A stretch of DNA of 64,000 bases from Aquibacillus albus (lineage in GTDB: Bacteria; Bacillota; Bacilli; Bacillales; Amphibacillaceae): the NCBI RefSeq assembly GCF_016908325.1, contig NZ_JAFBDR010000004.1:169485-233484 (forward strand), written 5' to 3'. The notes under the pieces were generated by a model. It did no database searches and was not told the origin of the DNA. It saw only the letters and a program-made list of their open reading frames with translations. The position numbers and the translations under genes are program-made. Below, piece by piece: positions 17,669 to 27,476 of this stretch. Position 1 is the first letter of the stretch; the number at the start of each line of letters is the position of its first letter.

Positions 17669-17693
17669 TATGTTCGTGGCTAGCCAAGTTTAT

Positions 17694-19001
17694 TTATCGA
17701 CTAGATGATTCATCTACTTTCCATAATTGTTCTAAGGTAATAACTAGCGCTGTTCCAATCAGAAGACCATTACTTGCTAGATTTTGTACGACTGCAGGTA
17801 GTTCCGAAAAAACCTCTACCGGTAAGAACATCGTACTAATCCCAAACAAATAAGAAACACCGACAATGGTTACTTTTCTTGAATCAAGTGGTTCGATTGT
17901 CACATTATTAATGGCTAGTCCCACTAATTGAACAAAGGTTGCCATTAACGTAGCGTTGGCAATTGGTGCTGGAATCGTTGAAATAAACGACACGATTGGC
18001 GGAAAGAAAGCTATACCAATTAACACTAACGACGCATAGATAAAAGGCATTTTACGCTTTTGTCCAGTTAATTTGATAAATCCCGCTGGTGTTGCCAAAG
18101 GTACATTTGCAAGTGCCGAAAACATACCTGTTAAACCGTGATTAATCCCTGAAAATATGCTCCCTCGATTTATTTGTTGTTGATTGTATCGAGGTTTGTC
18201 ATAAATGGACTGACTAACAGCTACGACAGATGCAACAAGGTTCGATAATAAAACGATAGATGTAACAAATGCAATAGGAATAATGCTAATATCAAATTGT
18301 GGCATACCAAATGCAAACCATTCTGGAAACGAAACGATGGGTACAGTTGCGTCACTTTTTGCCCCATCTTTAACTAAAACAAAAGAGATCCAACCTACCA
18401 TTATTCCAATTAACACACCATAATTTCGTAGCCAGCCCTTAGCAAAAATGGAAAGCCCAAGCACAATAATGAAAGTCATAAATGCAAGTAGACTATCTAT
18501 CAACTGAATAGATTCAGAGCCTTGTTGTAAGCCGAGCATCCCTTTTAAGAAAATACCACTTAATTGTACGGTTAATAAAAAGAAAAATGTTCCAGTTACA
18601 AGTGGAGTAAAGACAGGTAAAATTTTCTGAGCTAACTTAAAAACACCAAATATAAATAAAAAAATACCTGTAAGTATCATAATTGCTTCTAAAACTTGCA
18701 GCGTTTCTTTAAGAGTCTCACCTCTCTGGGAGCTTGTTAGTGCCATTACTGAAAAAATGCTAATCCATATGCCAGCAGGTCCTTCCATAATAGGCAACCG
18801 ATGTCCAAATAATCCCTGTAGCACAGAAGCAATTCCGATAATAAAGAAAGAGCGCTGCATAAGGCCACTAATTTCTATAAGACTCATATCAAATATCGCA
18901 CCGATGACAATTGGCAATGCTACTGAACTTGCCAACATAAATACAAACCATTGTGCTGTTTCCATTGTAGTAGTTGTCCACTTTACTTGTTGACCTTCCA
19001 T
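17694..19001 (-). CDS. NCS2-family purine/pyrimidine permease
   Basis: 435 residues from ATG 19001, with AGGAGAGG upstream. Hydrophobic with 12-14 predicted membrane segments. NCS2 features are LQGLFGHRLPIMEGPAG near the N-terminus and the substrate-region stretch GLTGMFSALANVPLATPAGFI. Members import uracil, xanthine, uric acid or related bases with protons or sodium; the exact base cannot be read from the sequence. It stands alone, convergent with the MFS gene. Confidence 0.85.
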   Translation of the reverse strand: MEGQQVKWTTTTMETAQWFVFMLASSVALPIVIGAIFDMSLIEISGLMQRSFFIIGIASVLQGLFGHRLPIMEGPAGIWISIFSVMALTSSQRGETLKETLQVLEAIMILTGIFLFIFGVFKLAQKILPVFTPLVTGTFFFLLTVQLSGIFLKGMLGLQQGSESIQLIDSLLAFMTFIIVLGLSIFAKGWLRNYGVLIGIMVGWISFVLVKDGAKSDATVPIVSFPEWFAFGMPQFDISIIPIAFVTSIVLLSNLVASVVAVSQSIYDKPRYNQQQINRGSIFSGINHGLTGMFSALANVPLATPAGFIKLTGQKRKMPFIYASLVLIGIAFFPPIVSFISTIPAPIANATLMATFVQLVGLAINNVTIEPLDSRKVTIVGVSYLFGISTMFLPVEVFSELPAVVQNLASNGLLIGTALVITLEQLWKVDESSSR

Positions 19002-19195
19002 CAAACCTCTCCTAATAGACCCAATAGTACTTTCCTTTTATAGAACATCCTTCAGTATAGATTAAAAATTCAATCCATGCTTATTTTAAACAAGCCAGTT
19101 GATTAAAACAACTCATTATGAAATTGTTATTCATTTGTTTTCAAATACTTATGACATTTTTGCGATGTTGTGTCAGAATAACACAGTTAAATCCA

Positions 19196-19241
19196 TAAAA
19201 AGTAGGGGTACTAATCATTATCGATTTGCACCCCTACTTTG
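19196..19241 (-). terminator. Terminator of the DUF1002 gene
   Basis: AAGTAGGGGT / ACCCCTACTT stem with a 20-nt loop. A T run follows on the minus strand. Confidence 0.85.
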
Positions 19242-19253
19242 TTTATTATTTTA

Positions 19254-20165
19254 TTAACCAAACAAACTTCTAAACTCTGCTAATAAATTTTCAAAAAAGT
19301 CCATAACCGTCTGCCAGAATCCTGTGTTTCCTGTAACCTCTTCTATTGTATTTCTTAAATCATTAGCAAGGTCTTCTAGCTGACTCGCCACATTACCAAA
19401 ATCAATATTAATTGCTCTCATTTTTTCAAAGAGATTGGTGAGTAACTCCCGATCTTCGGGACTAAGCTCAATATTAAGCTTATCCAGCTGTTCTTGAACA
19501 ATTTTCTCTATCTCTTCTTTCGTTGCTGGATTTTGCTCTGAAATCGCCTTTTTAATTTCCGTTAATAACTCACTTACCTTCTCTTGATCCATCCCTGCTT
19601 TTTCAGCTAAATCCGTCGCTATACCTAGCTCTTCATTTGCTATCTCCATACGATCCTTGTCCAATGATTCCCCGTCAACATTAAAGGCTTTGTAAATACC
19701 AGTTAATGCAGAATGACCACTAACTTTCACTGGTGAAGCTACCTCTATCAATGCGTCTTCTACCCCCGCAGTTAGCAATGCATTAGCGTACATTTCATTG
19801 GTTACTTCTGTTATATTATCTGAATTAACGATGTTTACTACAAGACCGTGACCTGGATCCTTCCTCGTGATCTTTGCCGAGGAATACATGTTGGCGCTTG
19901 GGTCTCCACCAATATAATTAACTAAATCTTCAGCAGTCACTGTGTACTCCTGAACCATTGATGGATCGTCTACACCCAAAAGCCTCCTTACATCTTCTTT
20001 CTGCGCTTCGGATAACGCTTCACCATAAACAACTCTAGGTAACCCATATTTCTCATTTATTCCTTCATTATTGTTACTACCGACACTCGCTAACGCAGAA
20101 ACTGAAAAACTAACGAAACCTACCATTAAAAGAACCATTACGAAAAGCAGTTTTTTATAGGTCAT
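19254..20165 (-). CDS. Secreted DUF1002 protein, YpuA-like
   Basis: 303 residues. The N-terminal signal peptide is MTYKKLLFVMVLLMVGFVSF and ends near ALASVG. The mature part matches the DUF1002/YpuA family: YGEALSEAQKEDVRRLLGV, YTVTAEDLVNYIGG, YSSAKITR, VNIVNSDNITEVT and HSALTGIYKAF. A long acidic helical tail with likely coiled-coil character follows. Function is unknown in the family; it probably acts at the cell wall or membrane surface. Single-gene unit. Confidence 0.87.
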   Translation of the reverse strand: MTYKKLLFVMVLLMVGFVSFSVSALASVGSNNNEGINEKYGLPRVVYGEALSEAQKEDVRRLLGVDDPSMVQEYTVTAEDLVNYIGGDPSANMYSSAKITRKDPGHGLVVNIVNSDNITEVTNEMYANALLTAGVEDALIEVASPVKVSGHSALTGIYKAFNVDGESLDKDRMEIANEELGIATDLAEKAGMDQEKVSELLTEIKKAISEQNPATKEEIEKIVQEQLDKLNIELSPEDRELLTNLFEKMRAINIDFGNVASQLEDLANDLRNTIEEVTGNTGFWQTVMDFFENLLAEFRSLFG

Positions 20166-20361
20166 AGATTTTTCCCCTTTTTCTTCAATTCTTACACTTA
20201 TATTATCCGTATATTTTCAATTTATGGGAAGTGAAATTTTGACTAGTTATTACAGTGTCCAGCGTTAATTTTCTTCTACTAAAAAAGCATCATTTCATAC
20301 ATCCACTCATATGCTTCTACATAGAAATGGACAAACTTAATGACTGAAGGAGTGCATCTTT

Positions 20362-21861
20362 TTGAACAAAAAACAACTGGACTGGTCTTCGTTTATACTT
20401 TCCATTTCCTTCATTTTAGCCATGTGTCTTATTATCTTTCTATATCCTAAGCAAACAGATATATGGTTACAAAATGTCCACGACCATTTAATGAACCAAG
20501 TAGGCATTCTTTATTTATGGGCAGGTTTTTCATCCTTGCTTTTTTTATTGTGGGTTGCTTTTAGCAAGTATGGCAAAATTAAACTCGGACCCAAACATGC
20601 CAAACCTACGTTTTCTACCTTTAGTTGGATCGCACTTGTTTTTTGCGCGGGAATTGGTGCGGGAGTGATATACTGGGGAACCATTGAATGGGCTTTCTAC
20701 TATATGGAGCCCCCTTTTTCATTAGCCCAAGGATCGATTGAAGCAATTGAATGGAGTGCCGCTTACGGGATGTTTCATACTGGTCCTACTGCATGGGCAA
20801 TTTACTGTTTACCAGCAATACCGATTGCTTACATTTATCATGTAAAAGGGAAGCCAGTACTCAAGATTAGTGAAGCTTGTCGTCCTATTTTAAAGCATCA
20901 TAGTGATGGAGTAATTGGAAAAATCATTGATTTAGCTTTTATTATTGGGTTATTAGGTTCTTCTGGTACAACATTAGGTATAAGTATCCCAATGATTGCT
21001 GCTGGCGTACATAAGCTAACAGGATTAGAGCACACCTATACACTAGACATCCTTATTCTTTTTGTATGTACCCTCCTATTTTCGATTAGTGTTTATTCCG
21101 GTTTAGAAAAAGGAATTAAAAAGTTAAGTGATATCAATATTTATTTGGCTATTTCTTTACTTCTCTTTGTCTTTCTTGCCGGTCCAACTATATTTATTCT
21201 GGAGATGTCCACCAACAGCATCGGATTAGTCAGCACCAATCTGCTTCGATTAAACACATGGATTGATCCAATTGGCCAATCCGGTTTTCCAGAGAAGTGG
21301 ACATTATTCTTTTGGGCTTGGTGGATTGTCTATGCACCTTTTATCGGCTTGTTCATTGCCAAAATTTCGCGTGGGAGAACAATCAAGCAAGTAATTTTAG
21401 GTACAATTGGATTCGGAACGGTTGGCTGCTGGTTATTCTTTACGATTTTAGGCAATTTCAGTCTCTACAAGCAATTAAATGGGTCACTGCCTGTGGTTGA
21501 GCTACTAGCAATCAACGGAGCGCCTGAAACGATCGTCACTATTTTAAGTACACTACCACTAGGAGAGCTAGCTGTTCTTTTATTCACATTGCTTTCCATC
21601 GTTTTTCTTTCAACAACCTTTGACACTTCATCGTATATGTTAGCCGCCGTCACGCAGAAAAATGTACATGGGGACCCAATCCGCTGGAACCGACTGTTTT
21701 GGGCTTTTGCCTTAGCACTTCCTCCTGCTGCACTCATGTTTATTGGTGGGTTAAATGCATTGCAAACCGTCACATTAATTGTTGCATTACCATCTGTTTT
21801 CATTATTGGGCTACTTGTGTTCTCTTTTCTGAAGCTAATGGAGAGTGAGAATCCTAGATAA
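20362..21861 (+). CDS. BCCT-family transporter (betaine/choline/carnitine type)
   Basis: 499 residues starting at TTG behind GAAGGAGTG. Twelve predicted membrane segments. BCCT signatures are WIALVFCAGIGAGVIYWG, then EWAFYY and TGPTAWAIYCLP, and WTLFFWAWWIVYAPFIGLFI. Family members import glycine betaine or similar compounds for osmoprotection, some by antiport. The tryptophan-rich segments are kept, so transport is expected; the substrate is not resolved. Ends at a bidirectional terminator shared with ridA. Confidence 0.9.
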   Translation: MNKKQLDWSSFILSISFILAMCLIIFLYPKQTDIWLQNVHDHLMNQVGILYLWAGFSSLLFLLWVAFSKYGKIKLGPKHAKPTFSTFSWIALVFCAGIGAGVIYWGTIEWAFYYMEPPFSLAQGSIEAIEWSAAYGMFHTGPTAWAIYCLPAIPIAYIYHVKGKPVLKISEACRPILKHHSDGVIGKIIDLAFIIGLLGSSGTTLGISIPMIAAGVHKLTGLEHTYTLDILILFVCTLLFSISVYSGLEKGIKKLSDINIYLAISLLLFVFLAGPTIFILEMSTNSIGLVSTNLLRLNTWIDPIGQSGFPEKWTLFFWAWWIVYAPFIGLFIAKISRGRTIKQVILGTIGFGTVGCWLFFTILGNFSLYKQLNGSLPVVELLAINGAPETIVTILSTLPLGELAVLLFTLLSIVFLSTTFDTSSYMLAAVTQKNVHGDPIRWNRLFWAFALALPPAALMFIGGLNALQTVTLIVALPSVFIIGLLVFSFLKLMESENPR

Positions 21862-21895
21862 TAGAAAGGGATCAGCTCTTGAGGAAAAATCACAC

Positions 21896-21940
21896 CAAAT
21901 AGGGGGTACAAATCGCATAACGATTCATACCCCTATTTTT
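21896..21940. terminator. Bidirectional terminator between BCCT gene and ridA
   Basis: AAATAGGGGGTA / TACCCCTATTT stem with A and T runs on the two sides, between convergent genes. Confidence 0.85.
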
Positions 21941-21986
21941 AACACGGTGTAATCCATAACGTCCGGATGTCCGAAAAGGTTGAAAA

Positions 21987-22364
21987 TCACTTCCGCTTTG
22001 CAATAACATCCATCTCAATACTTACCCCTTTAGTTAGTCGACTTACCTCCACACAAGCTCGTGCAGGATATGGTTCTTGTAAAAAAGTAGCGTACACCTC
22101 ATTAATTTTTGCAAAATCATCCATGTTCGTAATATAAATCGTAAACTTTGCTACATCAGAAAAGCTCAAATCTGCCGTTGATAAAATTGCTTGAAGGTTT
22201 TGCATTACTTGTTTCGTTTGTGCTTCAATCCCTTCTACAACCTCACCTGTTTGCGGATTAATTGGGATTTGTCCAGAAACAAATACTAAATCACCAAGAT
22301 CAATCGCTTGCGAGTATGGTCCAATTGCTTGTGGTGCATCGTTTGTATGAATTGCTTTTACCAT
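21987..22364 (-). CDS. ridA: RidA family reactive intermediate deaminase
   Basis: 125 residues, full length for the family. AIHTNDAPQAIGPYSQAI at the N-terminus, VFVSGQIPINPQTGEVV in the middle and YPARACVEVSRL with the conserved arginine near the end. RidA hydrolyses reactive enamine/imine intermediates formed by PLP enzymes, protecting them from damage. Cytosolic, as a trimer. No operon partner. Confidence 0.93.
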   Translation of the reverse strand: MVKAIHTNDAPQAIGPYSQAIDLGDLVFVSGQIPINPQTGEVVEGIEAQTKQVMQNLQAILSTADLSFSDVAKFTIYITNMDDFAKINEVYATFLQEPYPARACVEVSRLTKGVSIEMDVIAKRK

Positions 22365-22659
22365 GCGTTACACCCTTTCTATTTGTATGTTTATTTGAAA
22401 TTTTACCATAGACACTAGATTAGAACCATATTGCTGTTTTACCGTAACCTTTACAAATAACTTCATAAAGATGTAAATGCGTTGTCAATTGCTTTTTTTT
22501 TAAAAAAACACATTTTATTTTTACAATTTAATTAATAATAATATTAACTATAATAGCTATAAAGTAAATATATTTACACTGATTAATTATTATGTTAATT
22601 TTATTCATGAACGGAAATGGACGCGTTAACAATTCATTAGAATTAAGGATGATGATAAT
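22365..22659. promoter_or_regulatory. Very AT-rich upstream region of the ArsR-type regulator
   Basis: The stretch 22490-22600 is almost pure A/T with many TTAATTAAT/ATTAATAAT variants that can form overlapping inverted repeats, suitable as operators for a winged-helix regulator. No single site stands out. Confidence 0.35.
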
Positions 22660-23562
22660 ATGCAACTGGAAATAGATAAATCTTCACTAAGTGTGTACGA
22701 AGCACTAGCCAGCGAGGTTCGTTTAAAAATCGTTCAATTACTCTCTAAAAATAAAATGAATATTAAGGAATTGTCTAAGGAGCTTGAAATAAGCAGTCCA
22801 ATTGTGACCAAGCACATTAAAAAATTGGAAGATGCTGGTATTATTCGAACGGAAAAAGTACCAGGTAAGTCTGGAATTCAGAAGATTTCCATATTAAAAG
22901 TCGATCATATCGAAATTAATTTCCCCAAAAAAATCTATCATTCTTTTGCTACTTATGAAACGTCTGTACCAGTTGGACATTATACAGATATAGAAGTATT
23001 GCCGACATGTGGAATTGCTTCCGACAAAGATTTTCTGGGACCAGTGGATGACCCTAAAATCTTTATGGTTCCAACTAGAGTTGATGCCAAAATATTATGG
23101 TTTACACAAGGGTATGTTGAATATAAAATACCCAACTTTTTAAAAAGTGAAGAAAGTATACAACAGTTTGATATTAGTTTAGAAGTTTCTTCGGAATTTC
23201 CATTTTCAAATGAAGTCTGGCCATCTGATATCACATTTTCTTTAAATGGCATTGAATTAGGGACCTGGATAAGCCCAGGAGATTTTGCCGATACTAGAGG
23301 AAAGTACACACCAGATTGGTGGCCACATAACGTCAATCAATACGGATTGTTAAAGACTATCCGAATTACCAGTCATGGAACCTATATTGATGGTGATCCA
23401 TTGTCAAATGTTACGATTGACGATTTGGATGTAAACTGTGCAAGCTGGACATTTAGAACAGAAGTAAAAGAAGATGCAAAGCATGTTGGAGGGGCAACCA
23501 TTTTCGGAAGGAAGTTTGGGAACCACGATCAAGACATTAACTTTAAAATATATTATATATAA
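22660..23562 (+). CDS. ArsR-type winged-helix regulator with a large C-terminal domain
   Basis: 300 residues. Residues 1-90 are an ArsR/HTH_5 domain: LASEVRLKIVQLLSKNKMNI, then ELSKELEISSPIVTKHIKKL and DAGIIRTEKVPG. The remaining 210 residues form a beta-rich domain with many aromatic residues (WISPGDFADTRGKYTPDWWP, WTFRTEV) and no metal-site cysteines. Proteins of this architecture are found in Bacillales near sugar genes, and the C-terminal domain probably senses a ligand. Starts at ATG behind AAGGATG. No adjacent target is obvious; the arabinose locus begins 2.2 kb downstream on the other strand. Confidence 0.78.
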   Translation: MQLEIDKSSLSVYEALASEVRLKIVQLLSKNKMNIKELSKELEISSPIVTKHIKKLEDAGIIRTEKVPGKSGIQKISILKVDHIEINFPKKIYHSFATYETSVPVGHYTDIEVLPTCGIASDKDFLGPVDDPKIFMVPTRVDAKILWFTQGYVEYKIPNFLKSEESIQQFDISLEVSSEFPFSNEVWPSDITFSLNGIELGTWISPGDFADTRGKYTPDWWPHNVNQYGLLKTIRITSHGTYIDGDPLSNVTIDDLDVNCASWTFRTEVKEDAKHVGGATIFGRKFGNHDQDINFKIYYI

Positions 23563-23662
23563 AAGGGTTGTTCAAAGAGTCACCAAATGATAAACGGCGA
23601 ATCTCATCGTTGGCTTGTTTTTATTCGTCGACTTTTTGAACACGCACCATAAGACATTTTTA
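23563..23662. repeat. Structured intergenic repeat, GTTCAAAGTC family, copy 1
   Basis: GTTCAAAGAGTC pairs with GTCGACTTTTTGAAC, and ACACGCACCATAAGACAT follows. It resembles the two copies around queF (52669, 53317). It may serve as terminator for the ArsR gene. Confidence 0.5.
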
Positions 23663-23796
23663 GTGATGAGATTTTTTTATAAATTCTCATCTTTTTTATT
23701 TTGAATACTAGTCTATAAGTCAATCCCGTCCATCCAGTTGTAATAGAACTGCCTGATTTGGTATCTTCAATATAACGAAAGAAAGGGATGATGTAC

Positions 23797-24198
23797 ATGA
23801 TACAAACATTTTATTTACGTACGACAAAACGGGATGAGATGATTGATATTACATTCGAATTACAACAGTGGATTCGAGACAATCACATCGAGGATGGTAT
23901 CCTAGTCGTTTCCTCACTACACACAACTGCTGGCATAACGGTTAATGAAAATGCCGATCCAGATGTCAAAACGGACATGTTGATGCGATTGGATGAGGTT
24001 TACCCATGGGATCACCCGAAAGACAGACATATGGAGGGAAATACTGCCTCCCACCTAAAGGTAAGTACAGTCGGACATGCACAAACATTGATCATTTCTG
24101 GCGGGGATATCGTCCTAGGTACGTGGCAAGGCGTATATTTTTGTGAATTTGATGGACCACGTCAACGAAAATATGTAGCAAAAGTGATGGAAGGATAG
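23797..24198 (+). CDS. YjbQ/UPF0047 family protein
   Basis: About 133 residues. ATG 23797 is preferred: it lies nine bases after AAAGGG, whereas the two ATGs just before it touch the ribosome site. Family motifs are [36 protein letters not shown], and [15 protein letters not shown] with conserved histidines. The E. coli homologue has weak thiamine-phosphate synthase activity, but the physiological role of the family is unsettled. Single gene, convergent with the Sir2 gene. Confidence 0.87.
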   Translation: MIQTFYLRTTKRDEMIDITFELQQWIRDNHIEDGILVVSSLHTTAGITVNENADPDVKTDMLMRLDEVYPWDHPKDRHMEGNTASHLKVSTVGHAQTLIISGGDIVLGTWQGVYFCEFDGPRQRKYVAKVMEG

Positions 24199-24228
24199 GT
24201 AGTCTAACCTGTACTTAAAGACTATAGA

Positions 24229-24270
24229 AAAAGTGGGAATAAAGCTTCTACTATTTTATCTCCCACTTTT
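24229..24270. terminator. Bidirectional terminator between yjbQ-like and Sir2 genes
   Basis: AAAAGTGGGA / TCCCACTTTT, a perfect 10-bp stem with a 22-nt loop, between convergent genes. Confidence 0.85.
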
Positions 24271-24279
24271 ACATCAAAC

Positions 24280-25020
24280 TTATTTCACGTAGTTTTTCAA
24301 CTGATTAGTCACTCGAACAAGGTCATCATGGATAACAAATTCAAAAAGCGCATCCATTTCTGTCGCATCCCGATTAATGATAGCTCCTGGAATATTACAT
24401 TCCATCATCGCAAAACTTGGCAAAAGATTAAACGGACTTACCAATAAGGATGTCCCCATTACAAGTATAAAATCACTTTGTTGAATAACGGATTCAGCGT
24501 TTCCATGTTCGGTAATCGGATCTCCAAACAAGACAATATCCGGTTTTAATATATCTTCACAAGCCTTTTGATTACAAACAGGAATTTTCTCCTGCATCAC
24601 ATAGTCTAAAGAATAAGAAGCTCCACATCTTGGACAACTTGCCGTATTTAAGTTCCCGTGATATTCAATAATTGATTTGCTGCCTGCAGCACGGTGTAGT
24701 CCATCTACATTTTGTGTAACAATATGAACTTTTTTATGATTTTTCTCTAACTGTTTTAAAAATAAATGAACATTATTTGGTTCAAAGTTTTTCAAAAGCT
24801 TTAGCCTGAAAATATCTTTATACTTATTCCAAAAGTCTTCCGGGTCATGGAAGAAATACTCACGAGACATATAATATTCCCTTGATTTGCCCTCTTTCCA
24901 ATAACCGTTTGTTGAGCGAAAGTCTGGAATGCCGCTTGCTGTTGAAACACCAGCACCGGTTAAGCAAGTAATTGTTTCTGCTTGATTTAGCTTATCCGCA
25001 AGTGCTTTTATTAGCTGCAT
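24280..25020 (-). CDS. Sir2-family NAD-dependent protein deacylase
   Basis: 246 residues, complete sirtuin core. NAD site GAGVSTASGIPDFRS, TQNVDGLHRAAG, catalytic histidine in EYHGN, a zinc site CPRCG...CNQKAC, FGDPI and GTSLLVSPFN. It removes acetyl or other acyl groups from lysines using NAD. Cytosolic. The B. subtilis counterpart is SrtN. Starts at ATG behind AAGGGGGAT. Confidence 0.93.
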   Translation of the reverse strand: MQLIKALADKLNQAETITCLTGAGVSTASGIPDFRSTNGYWKEGKSREYYMSREYFFHDPEDFWNKYKDIFRLKLLKNFEPNNVHLFLKQLEKNHKKVHIVTQNVDGLHRAAGSKSIIEYHGNLNTASCPRCGASYSLDYVMQEKIPVCNQKACEDILKPDIVLFGDPITEHGNAESVIQQSDFILVMGTSLLVSPFNLLPSFAMMECNIPGAIINRDATEMDALFEFVIHDDLVRVTNQLKNYVK

Positions 25021-25192
25021 ATAAAAAATCCCCCTTATTTTTAGACTATTATAGTCAACATACGGCTTCTACAAACCACAGGCAAATGAAAAGTGAATGC
25101 AAATTGTTTGCAATGTTTAGATCCTCTGCTGAAATTTTACACTTTGCTGGTGCAACAAAAACCCACCTCAAAACAGAGATGGGAATAAATGC

Positions 25193-25552
25193 TTAAAATG
25201 GATAAGGAATATCTTCTGCTTTAAGCTGATTAAGAATCAATAATCCTGTACAGCGTTCACGCAATTTAAATGCGTGATTTAAGCTTTCTTTAACTAATTC
25301 ATCTGACATTTCAAGCTCTTCTGGTGTAGTTGGTCCACCTACTAATTGAAGTAACCCTTTTAATGTTTCTGAATCAGGTAGTTCATTTACCCATTGAAGA
25401 ATCTGGGATCGATGCTCCTCCAATCGTTTTGCAATGGCTGTATCACGTTTCTTCGTTTCATCAAAGATTGTTGGTAATTTTTTTCGGTATAAATCTGCGA
25501 TAATAGTAGTCGTTACACCAACCTTTGCTCCGTGCAGCAACTGATGGGCATC
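25193..25552 (-). pseudogene. C-terminal remnant of an AraM-like glycerol-1-phosphate dehydrogenase
   Basis: The frame runs from a stop at about 25553 through EKDAHQLLHGAKVGVTTTII and ADLYRKKL to YPF at the end. The LHGAKVGV...ADLYR stretch resembles the histidine-containing metal-site region and C-terminal helices of AraM/EgsA, which is normally about 390 residues. The N-terminal 270 residues, with the NAD site, are absent and no start or ribosome site is convincing. In B. subtilis araM belongs to the arabinose operon, so a remnant at the edge of an arabinose locus fits decay in place. Confidence 0.68.
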
Positions 25553-25782
25553 CTTTTCTGATTAAAATTGTTTATTCTACCACTTGCCTATTACCATGGG
25601 CATCTTTTAAAAGCCCTAAGCACTCATGACCAAAACTGATTTAACCGGCTTTTGATTCAGTTGACGAGAAAAAATCCAGGTAAAACTGCATCATAACTGT
25701 TATTAACGCGTTCATCCGCTTTACGATACGTTATTCACAAAGGACTTACATTATCTGTCACTATACCTCCACTGATTACAAA

Positions 25783-25813
25783 ATTGCCGGGAGACAGTCA
25801 TCCCCCGACAATT
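25783..25813 (-). terminator. Terminator of the first GH51 gene
   Basis: ATTGCCGGG / CCCGACAAT stem just after the stop codon on the minus strand. The T run is weak. Confidence 0.6.
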
Positions 25814-25819
25814 AATCTA

Positions 25820-27298
25820 TTATTCAGCAATAGAAAGTACAACTACTGACTTTGGTGGTAATTCAACATTCAACGCATTTCCATTAGCTTCAAAGCCATT
25901 AAATGCAGCAGGTTTAACATTTTCAGGCTCTTCAAAAGTATTCATTGCATTCATTTCTGTAGCTGTAATGATTCTACCAGAAACATTAGTAAGATCTGCT
26001 CCGCGTAATTGTAAATCAAGTGTTGCGCTATTATCTTTGTCCATGTTACATAGAGAGATATTAATTTTACCATCCTTCTTAGAAGCAGAACCATTTACTT
26101 GCGGGAATGAAGTGTCTCCATGCTTTACTTCTCCTACCTCTAGATCAAGTGCAACTCTTTCTGCATCTTGGTGAACTTTGTACATTTCAAAGACATGATA
26201 CGTTGGAGTTAAAATCATTTTTTCATTTTCCGTTAAGACCATTGATTGAATGACGTTTACTGTTTGGGCAATGTTCGCCATACGGACACGATCATTGTGG
26301 TTATTAAAGATATTTAACGTAGCACCCGCAACTAGTGCATCACGAATTGTGTTTTGTTGGTATAAGAAGCCAGGGTTTGTTCCAGGCTCTACATCATACC
26401 ATGCGCCCCACTCATCAACGATCATTGCAATCCGTTTTTCAGGATCGTATTTATCCATAATTGTACTGTGCTTCTCAATTAGTTCCTCAATGTACAATGT
26501 CTTTTGCATCGTAATATTCCACTCATCTTCAGTGAAATCAGTCGCAGAACCTTTGTTCCAGAAACCACCTGGATGTACATAATAGTGCAAACTTAATCCA
26601 TCCATAAAGCGAGCCGCTTCACGCATTAGTACTTCTGTCCAATTATAGTCATCTACGTTAGCTCCACCAGCAATTTTGAAAATTTTATTATCACCATAGT
26701 TACGGACATAGGTTTGGAAACGACGATATAGATCTGCATAGTATTGAGGTCTCATGTTACCACCACAACCCCAGTTTTCGTTCCCTACACCAAAATATTT
26801 CAATTTCCAAGGTTCCTCGCGTCCATTCTCTTGGCGCCAGTTAGCCATTGGCGACTCACCATTAAATGTCATGTATTCAACCCACTCAGACATTTCTTGG
26901 ACCGTACCACTACCAACGTTACCGTTAATATATGGCTCTGCCCCTAACATATCACATAGCATCATGAATTCATGTGTACCAAAATGGTTGTTTTCAATAA
27001 CGCCACCCCAGTGCGTATTTACCATACGTTTACGATTTTCACGAGGTCCTACTCCGTCTTTCCAGTGATACTCATCAGCGAAACACCCACCTGGCCAACG
27101 AAGAAGCGGTATATCAATATTTTTCAATGCTTCTACAACATCATTACGGATTCCGTTTGTATTTGGTATATCGGAGTCTTCTCCAACCCAAAATCCTTCA
27201 TAAATACATCTTCCTAAGTGCTCAGCAAAGTGACCATAAATATTTTTATTAATTGTCCCTTGCTTTACATCTGCATTTACTACAACTTTATTTGCCAT
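25820..27298 (-). CDS. abfA: GH51 alpha-L-arabinofuranosidase 1
   Basis: 492 residues, full length. The GH51 acid/base Glu174 lies in GVGNENWG and the nucleophile Glu296 in [24 protein letters not shown] and [18 protein letters not shown] are typical N-terminal blocks. It releases terminal alpha-L-arabinofuranose from arabinan or arabinoxylan oligosaccharides. No signal peptide, so it acts in the cytoplasm after import. Its own promoter region (27299-27476) carries AraR-type boxes. Only distantly similar to the second GH51 at 37205, suggesting different linkage preference. Confidence 0.95.
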   Translation of the reverse strand: MANKVVVNADVKQGTINKNIYGHFAEHLGRCIYEGFWVGEDSDIPNTNGIRNDVVEALKNIDIPLLRWPGGCFADEYHWKDGVGPRENRKRMVNTHWGGVIENNHFGTHEFMMLCDMLGAEPYINGNVGSGTVQEMSEWVEYMTFNGESPMANWRQENGREEPWKLKYFGVGNENWGCGGNMRPQYYADLYRRFQTYVRNYGDNKIFKIAGGANVDDYNWTEVLMREAARFMDGLSLHYYVHPGGFWNKGSATDFTEDEWNITMQKTLYIEELIEKHSTIMDKYDPEKRIAMIVDEWGAWYDVEPGTNPGFLYQQNTIRDALVAGATLNIFNNHNDRVRMANIAQTVNVIQSMVLTENEKMILTPTYHVFEMYKVHQDAERVALDLEVGEVKHGDTSFPQVNGSASKKDGKINISLCNMDKDNSATLDLQLRGADLTNVSGRIITATEMNAMNTFEEPENVKPAAFNGFEANGNALNVELPPKSVVVLSIAE

Positions 27299-27427
27299 GA
27301 TTATTCCTCCTATATTATGGATTAAAAATTAACAAAGCTTTATATAAACCGCTTACAACACTCTTCCAAAAAATAGTCAACCCACAAAGTTGAACGTACA
27401 TGAATGCCAAAATCATTAAGTTATAAA

Positions 27428-27445
27428 ATATTTGTACGTATATTA
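27428..27445 (-). promoter_or_regulatory. AraR-type operator upstream of abfA 1
   Basis: ATATTTGTACGTATATTA contains the GTACGTA core of B. subtilis AraR operators. A weaker half-site, TTGAACGTACATG, lies at 27390. Two boxes at this spacing suggest cooperative repression. Confidence 0.65.
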
Positions 27446-27476
27446 AGATTAAAAAAATTCAAACTATTTGTCAAGT

